Shown piece by piece: positions 34,050-37,305 of a DNA stretch of 37,305 nucleotides (the first letter of the stretch is position 1; every line of letters starts with the position of its first letter). Location: contig JAPPLK010000031.1 in the NCBI GenBank assembly GCA_028819435.1, forward strand, positions 1-37,305, read 5' to 3'. The DNA comes from Nitrospira sp. (GTDB lineage Bacteria; Nitrospirota; Nitrospiria; Nitrospirales; UBA8639). The notes under the pieces are model-generated. The model was given only the letters and a program-made list of their open reading frames with translations. It was not told the DNA's origin and did no database searches. The position numbers and the translations under genes are program-made.

Positions 34050-35183
34050 CTATCTAACTTCAATACCTTGCTCGGCTACGACTCGGAGCTCTTCTTCAGA
34101 ATATTCCACCGATCGAATTCCATCACCGTTGGTCTCAAGGCGAACGAGAGCGCCTTCCACTTCTTCTGATTCCGTTACTGCTTGCGCAAAACCTGCCACG
34201 CAATCCCATCCGTGCGTCGTTGCGAAAACCTGGACATTGTTTTCGTGTGCTGTTTTGATAACCATCTTCCAGAAATCTCGTTGCACCGAATGGTGGATGC
34301 CGTTTTCCGCTTCATCGATAACCAGAAATCCATCTGGGCTGTTGGCAAGGGCCAAAGCGACACCAAATAGGCGCACGGCCCCGTCGCCAAGGCTTTTCAG
34401 AGGAACAGGGTGAACCTGTCCCTCGATTTTCGCTACGACTCGTCGGCCATAAGGTGCTCGACGTGATCTTTCGGCACCGATCATCGCAACACGGTCAACT
34501 TTACTGCCGAAGATCAGATTCAGTGCATCCACTGCCCGGATTTCATCATCTGTAAGTGCTACCTTGTCCCAGAACCGCGCCATGTCCCAATTGCTTAGCA
34601 AACTTGGGCCTAGAGACTCGCATCGAATTTCAGGTGGAAGGTCGGATTCTTCACTGAAATATCTGCGATACCTGACATCAGCTCTACTTGCAAGCAAAAG
34701 CAAGGGGATTTCTTGTTTCATGCCTTGGAATTCGATACTGAGCAACTGACCATCATCCTCTGAGGAATACGATGAAAAGAGCCTTTTCCATCGATTAGTT
34801 TCTTTTGCACTACTAAGCGAAGTGGTCTTGATGCTGAGAAGCTGGTTTTTGTTCACTGCGCCTATTGAAATGTGAGCATTTGATGAAGTTTTCCAACCAT
34901 GGAAAAGAGCCTCCCAATCGGGTGTAAGCGTTTCCTCGCCGTCTTCATCAACACCTTCAGCAAGCTCTTCCCTGCTCTGCAATATGCTCGTCAGGACAGA
35001 ATAGCGACCACGCGCGGCATAGAGCCGGACGGCGTCAAGCAGGGTTGTTTTTCCGACTCCGTTTTTTCCTGCGAACAGTGTCACGCGGCCTAACCGAGAA
35101 ATCGAAAGGTTCTCGATTCCGCGAAATCCTCTGACCGAGAGGCTGGGAAGGTGAAGCTTTGCCTTGGATGCTTTTGCGGACAT
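34050..35183 (-). CDS. OLD/PARIS-like AAA (ABC-type) ATPase
   Basis: It is 377 aa. N-terminal strand motif LSVRGFRGIENLSI, Walker A GKNGVGKT at 39-46, an ABC-like signature LKSLGDGAVRL at 262-272, Walker B FLVIDEAENG at 286-295, and a switch histidine in ATTHGWD at 321-327. The inserted middle region (about 75-240) is variable, as in AAA_15/AAA_21 proteins. The gene is first in a two-gene minus-strand operon with the DUF3226 protein. A good promoter lies just upstream. The family fits ATPases that sense infection and release or activate a nuclease partner; the trigger here is unknown. The base composition is visibly more AT-rich than the nuo genes, consistent with acquisition. Confidence 0.88.
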   Translation of the reverse strand: MSAKASKAKLHLPSLSVRGFRGIENLSISRLGRVTLFAGKNGVGKTTLLDAVRLYAARGRYSVLTSILQSREELAEGVDEDGEETLTPDWEALFHGWKTSSNAHISIGAVNKNQLLSIKTTSLSSAKETNRWKRLFSSYSSEDDGQLLSIEFQGMKQEIPLLLLASRADVRYRRYFSEESDLPPEIRCESLGPSLLSNWDMARFWDKVALTDDEIRAVDALNLIFGSKVDRVAMIGAERSRRAPYGRRVVAKIEGQVHPVPLKSLGDGAVRLFGVALALANSPDGFLVIDEAENGIHHSVQRDFWKMVIKTAHENNVQVFATTHGWDCVAGFAQAVTESEEVEGALVRLETNGDGIRSVEYSEEELRVVAEQGIEVR

Positions 35184-35205
35184 AATAGACTCTCTTATTT
35201 TGACG

Positions 35206-35234
35206 ATTGTAATTGCATCTTAAGTGCATCTCAA
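35206..35234 (-). promoter_or_regulatory. Promoter of the ATPase/DUF3226 operon
   Basis: On the minus strand, TTGAGA (35229-35234), 17-bp spacer, TACAAT (35206-35211), 22 bp before the ATPase ATG. The spacer contains two direct GATGCA copies 11 bp apart (one helical turn), a possible regulator site. Confidence 0.6.
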
Positions 35235-35365
35235 GGCAACTCGCAACCGGCACCTATCCAAACAGTACTCCGACCTGCAACGCTCGTGAAATTTGCCCTG
35301 TAAACGGTATCGCAGTATGATCGTTGTCGTGAAGCATTCGGAGGCACACCCGCAAGGAGATCCAA

Positions 35366-35564
35366 ATGAAGTACAAGATTGCCCTTCACCACTCTGACGA
35401 AGGTTACAGCGTGTCGGTGTCTGGCTTGCCCGGGTGTTGGTCCCAGGGAAAAACAGAAGCAGAAGCCCTCCGCGAATATCGAAGCCGCCATCCGAGAATA
35501 TTTCAGCGTTGTCGATGACCTGTTGGGGGACGCCGAAGTCCGAGAAATCGAACTTGCCGTCTAA
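35366..35564 (+). pseudogene. hicB: hicB antitoxin, frameshifted
   Basis: An ideal AAGGAG Shine-Dalgarno precedes the ATG at 35366. The start is a normal HicB N-terminus (KYKIALHHSDEGYSVSVSGL, PGCWSQGKTEAEAL). After GCCCTC the frame is wrong. Removing one C at about 35469-35473 restores the expected ANIEAAIREYFSVVDDLL and ends in a TAA at 35562-35564. HicB is a partial-RNase-H-fold antitoxin for HicA. As read, the product would be about 48 residues and unable to fold. Confidence 0.75.
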
Positions 35565-35566
35565 CC

Positions 35567-35813
35567 AGGCCCAGGCTTCCGGGTGTCAACCATCTGGATG
35601 CAGTGTGCGCGTTGGAGAAAGCGGGTTTTCGCATTGCCCGTCAAGGCAAGCACATTGTCATGACCGATGGGTCGCGTATTTTGACGATTCCACGAAATAA
35701 TCCTGTGAATGCCTTTACGATGGGAGGAATTGTCCGGGACGCAGGAAATTGTCCGGGACGCAGGATTATCTGTTGAAGGATTCCGCAAGCTTTTGTCAGA
35801 AGTGGTTCTTTAG
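35567..35813 (+). pseudogene. hicA: hicA toxin relic: lost start codon and 19-bp duplication
   Basis: The frame reads (R)PRLPGVNHLDAVCALEKAG, then FRIARQGKHIVMTDGSRILT with the catalytic-type histidine of the HicA dsRBD-like fold, then IPRNNPVNAFTMGGIVRDAG. The codon where the HicA ATG belongs (35567-35569) is AGG. Near the 3' end an 18-mer (ATTGTCCGGGACGCAGGA) occurs twice with period 19 (35729-35746 and 35748-35765), shifting the frame. Removing one copy gives LSVEGFRKLLSEVVL and the TAG at 35811-35813. Together with the hicB frameshift the whole module is inactive. Confidence 0.72.
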
Positions 35814-35904
35814 TTCTTTCATCTAAATTTCGTGAATAAAAGTTGTTTTTCATGTAAATTCCCCAATATTTTTCGTTTTTAAGTGAATTTAATACGCTAC
35901 AGGC

Positions 35905-36789
35905 ATGGCAACATCGAAACCGATGAAAAAGCGAATCCAGGCATTAAAGGAAGAATATGACGCATTGAAGCCGGGAAAGGAAGCACTGTTGTCGATGATC
36001 GACGAGGTGGAAATCCCGGAAAACGTCTACAATTCCAATGCCATCGAAAACTCGACGCTCACTCTTGAGGAAACAGAGAAAATTTTGTTGGAGCAGAAGC
36101 TGTCCCGGAACGTCTCGTTGCGGGAGGTGTTCGAAGCGAAAAATCTGGCAAGGGTTATAGACTATAAGCGCAAGAAAGTGAAGGAGAGTGAACTGAGTAA
36201 GGACTTGATCGTACTGTTCCATCAGATGCTGATCGGCGGCATCGATGATGCGATTGCGGGCCGCTTTCGCGGCAAGGGTGAGTACGTGAGAGTGGGCGCG
36301 TATATCGCCCCGGCGCCCGAGCACGTCGAGCGCATGATCGAGACCGCCCTGCTGGGATATTCCAGTGATCTCGGCACATATTTTTTGGACAGGATTGCCA
36401 AGTTTCATCTGGATTTCGAGACCATCCATCCGTTTTGCGACGGCAATGGTCGCATAGGTCGTGTCATCATCAATTTTCAATTGCTCCAACTTGGCCTGCC
36501 GCGCATTATCATCCGCAATAAGGAAAAGAACGTCTACTATCAGGCGTTCAGCGATTATGGGGCGAAGAAAACGACGAAAACGATGGAGGGCATCTTGTCG
36601 TTGGCTCTCGTCGAGTCGCTGCACAAGCGGCTGAGTTATTTGAGAGGAGAGCGAATCATCAAGCTGTCAGAGTATATTAAGCAGCAAGGACTTTCGGCGC
36701 CGGCCATAACCAACGCCGCCCGCCGTCAGGCCATTCCCGCCTTCCGCGAAAAGGGCGTGTGGAAGATCGGGGGGAAATTCGTCCCATGA
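35905..36789 (+). CDS. Fic-domain AMP-transferase (class II, self-inhibited)
   Basis: It is 294 aa. The Fic core motif HPFCDGNGRIGR at 175-186 matches HxFx(D/E)GNGRxxR, so AMPylation activity is plausible; the target is unknown. An N-terminal inhibitory motif (S/T)xxxE(G/N) is present as SNAIEN at 44-49, marking a class II Fic protein whose inhibitory glutamate is in the same chain. The flap (EYVRVGAYIAPAPEHVERM) is intact. The C-terminus (RIIKLSEYIKQQGLSAPAIT to GVWKIGGKFVP) looks like a winged-helix domain. The start is taken as the ATG at 35905 with a weak AGG; M7 at 35923 is an alternative. It is preceded by an AT-rich spacer of about 90 bp. Confidence 0.9.
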   Translation: MATSKPMKKRIQALKEEYDALKPGKEALLSMIDEVEIPENVYNSNAIENSTLTLEETEKILLEQKLSRNVSLREVFEAKNLARVIDYKRKKVKESELSKDLIVLFHQMLIGGIDDAIAGRFRGKGEYVRVGAYIAPAPEHVERMIETALLGYSSDLGTYFLDRIAKFHLDFETIHPFCDGNGRIGRVIINFQLLQLGLPRIIIRNKEKNVYYQAFSDYGAKKTTKTMEGILSLALVESLHKRLSYLRGERIIKLSEYIKQQGLSAPAITNAARRQAIPAFREKGVWKIGGKFVP

Positions 36790-37254
36790 GTAGCAGCAAG
36801 AAAGTGAGGGTAGAACCCCGTAGTTCGGATTATCCGAAGGCGTAATTCGATATCCGCCTGTTTCGTCTTTCAATACAATACGGAGAAAAGCGTGGTAGAA
36901 GTGAAGCGTGAGGAAAGGTTGCCAGAATTTAGCCAAACAAGCCTTGGTCGCCGCCAATCGAGAGTCAGTGAAGAGGATATTTGACAGACATCCATTGGCA
37001 CCCGGCCCGGCATGCTTGTTGCCGCTTCGATGAAAATAGTGACTTTGTAAGCTTCTCCTGATTTGCGTCTCGGTGAATCGGCTTCGTCTCATGGGCGTCT
37101 CCTTACAAAGTGATTCTGCTAGAGAACTCCACTTATCACATGTCGCAAATCAGGGGAAACTTACGCCCAAGCAATGAAAATGGGACTAGCCAAGGGCAGA
37201 AAGAGGATATAGAGTAACCATGCAGATTTCACCGTTGAAAGATAGGAGATCATG
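36790..37254. other. Spacer after fic: IS3-like remnant and unassigned sequence
   Basis: The first 270 bp show no gene I recognise; there are scattered short frames on both strands. An IS3-type transposase start lies on the minus strand near 37060-37092. The last 60 bp lead into a hicB-like gene. Confidence 0.4.
37060..37140 (-). mobile_element. Possible IS3-family orfA 5' remnant
   Basis: The minus-strand ATG at 37092 opens MRRSRFTETQI, the usual start of IS3-family OrfA transposases, with AAGGAG upstream. The expected continuation (helix-turn-helix, DLCRxHGIS) is absent; the sequence diverges directly after QI. The upstream stretch (GTGATAAGTGGAGTTCTCTA on that strand) may be the IS end. 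Short match, so tentative. Confidence 0.35.
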
Positions 37255-37305
37255 ATGAACAGACAGTTGACGGCAATTATCGAACGCGAAGGCGATGGTT
37301 ACGTT
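37255..37305 (+). CDS. HicB-family antitoxin, N-terminal fragment at window edge
   Basis: Seventeen codons, MNRQLTAIIEREGDGYV, then the window ends. GGAG is 6 nt upstream; an ATG one codon earlier (37252) is also possible. The sequence matches the opening beta-strand and turn of HicB antitoxins (x-AIIEREGDGYVA...). No hicA is visible immediately upstream, so a partner would lie beyond the window. Confidence 0.65.
   Translation, partial: MNRQLTAIIEREGDGYV

Noticed and set aside
36667-37092. 141-aa minus-strand ORF as a whole transposase
   Set aside because: Only the first 11 residues resemble IS3 OrfA; the rest overlaps the fic gene antisense and lacks the expected helix-turn-helix.

Overview
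This 37.3-kb window looks like a chromosomal segment of a GC-rich, diderm (Gram-negative) bacterium. It has a TonB-dependent outer-membrane receptor, SecA with a C-terminal zinc motif, and a complete 14-subunit-type complex I locus in which nuoC and nuoD are fused. The very high load of short palindromic repeats between genes recalls Nitrospirota and similar environmental lineages, but that is an impression and no marker here settles the taxon. No rRNA or tRNA gene was recognised.

Layout. (1) 1-3660, minus strand: a TonB-dependent receptor that runs off the left edge, preceded by an unusual periplasmic TonB-like protein with two TonB C-terminal domains. (2) 4084-6951: a 142-bp MITE-like element whose right terminal repeat sits directly against the secA start codon, then secA. 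(3) 6952-8280: a frameshifted small gene and a long repeat-filled spacer. (4) 8281-25605, plus strand: a MidA/NDUFAF7-type methyltransferase followed by nuoA-B-CD-E-F-G-H-I-J-K-L-M-N. The tight junctions (E/F, J/K, K/L) are repeat-free. Nearly every other junction carries palindromic repeats, one junction holds an antitoxin relic, and the repeats run in frame through the 3' end of nuoM. (5) 25606-37305: an accessory, defence-type region. It holds higBA (minus), phd/vapC (plus), a type IIG-like restriction-methylase broken by three frameshifts, small membrane-protein ORFs, a two-gene AAA ATPase plus TOPRIM-like DUF3226 operon (minus), a wrecked hicBA pair, a self-inhibited class II Fic protein, an IS3-like remnant, and the start of another hicB at the right edge.

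How the parts fit together. MidA plus the nuo genes form one functional block: proton-pumping NADH:quinone oxidoreductase and the family whose mitochondrial member methylates the NuoD homologue. The accessory region is a graveyard-and-survivors defence island. The restriction enzyme and hicBA are dead or dying, while the ATPase/TOPRIM-like pair, higBA, phd/vapC and fic remain open. The ATPase/DUF3226 pair resembles PARIS/OLD-type phage defence in architecture and is the best candidate for a poorly described system. Several breaks are 1-nt indels, some in C runs, so sequencing error must be excluded before calling pseudogenes.

The repeats fall into at least six families, named here A to F. Family C is the most striking: its copies have different but mutually compensating stem sequences.
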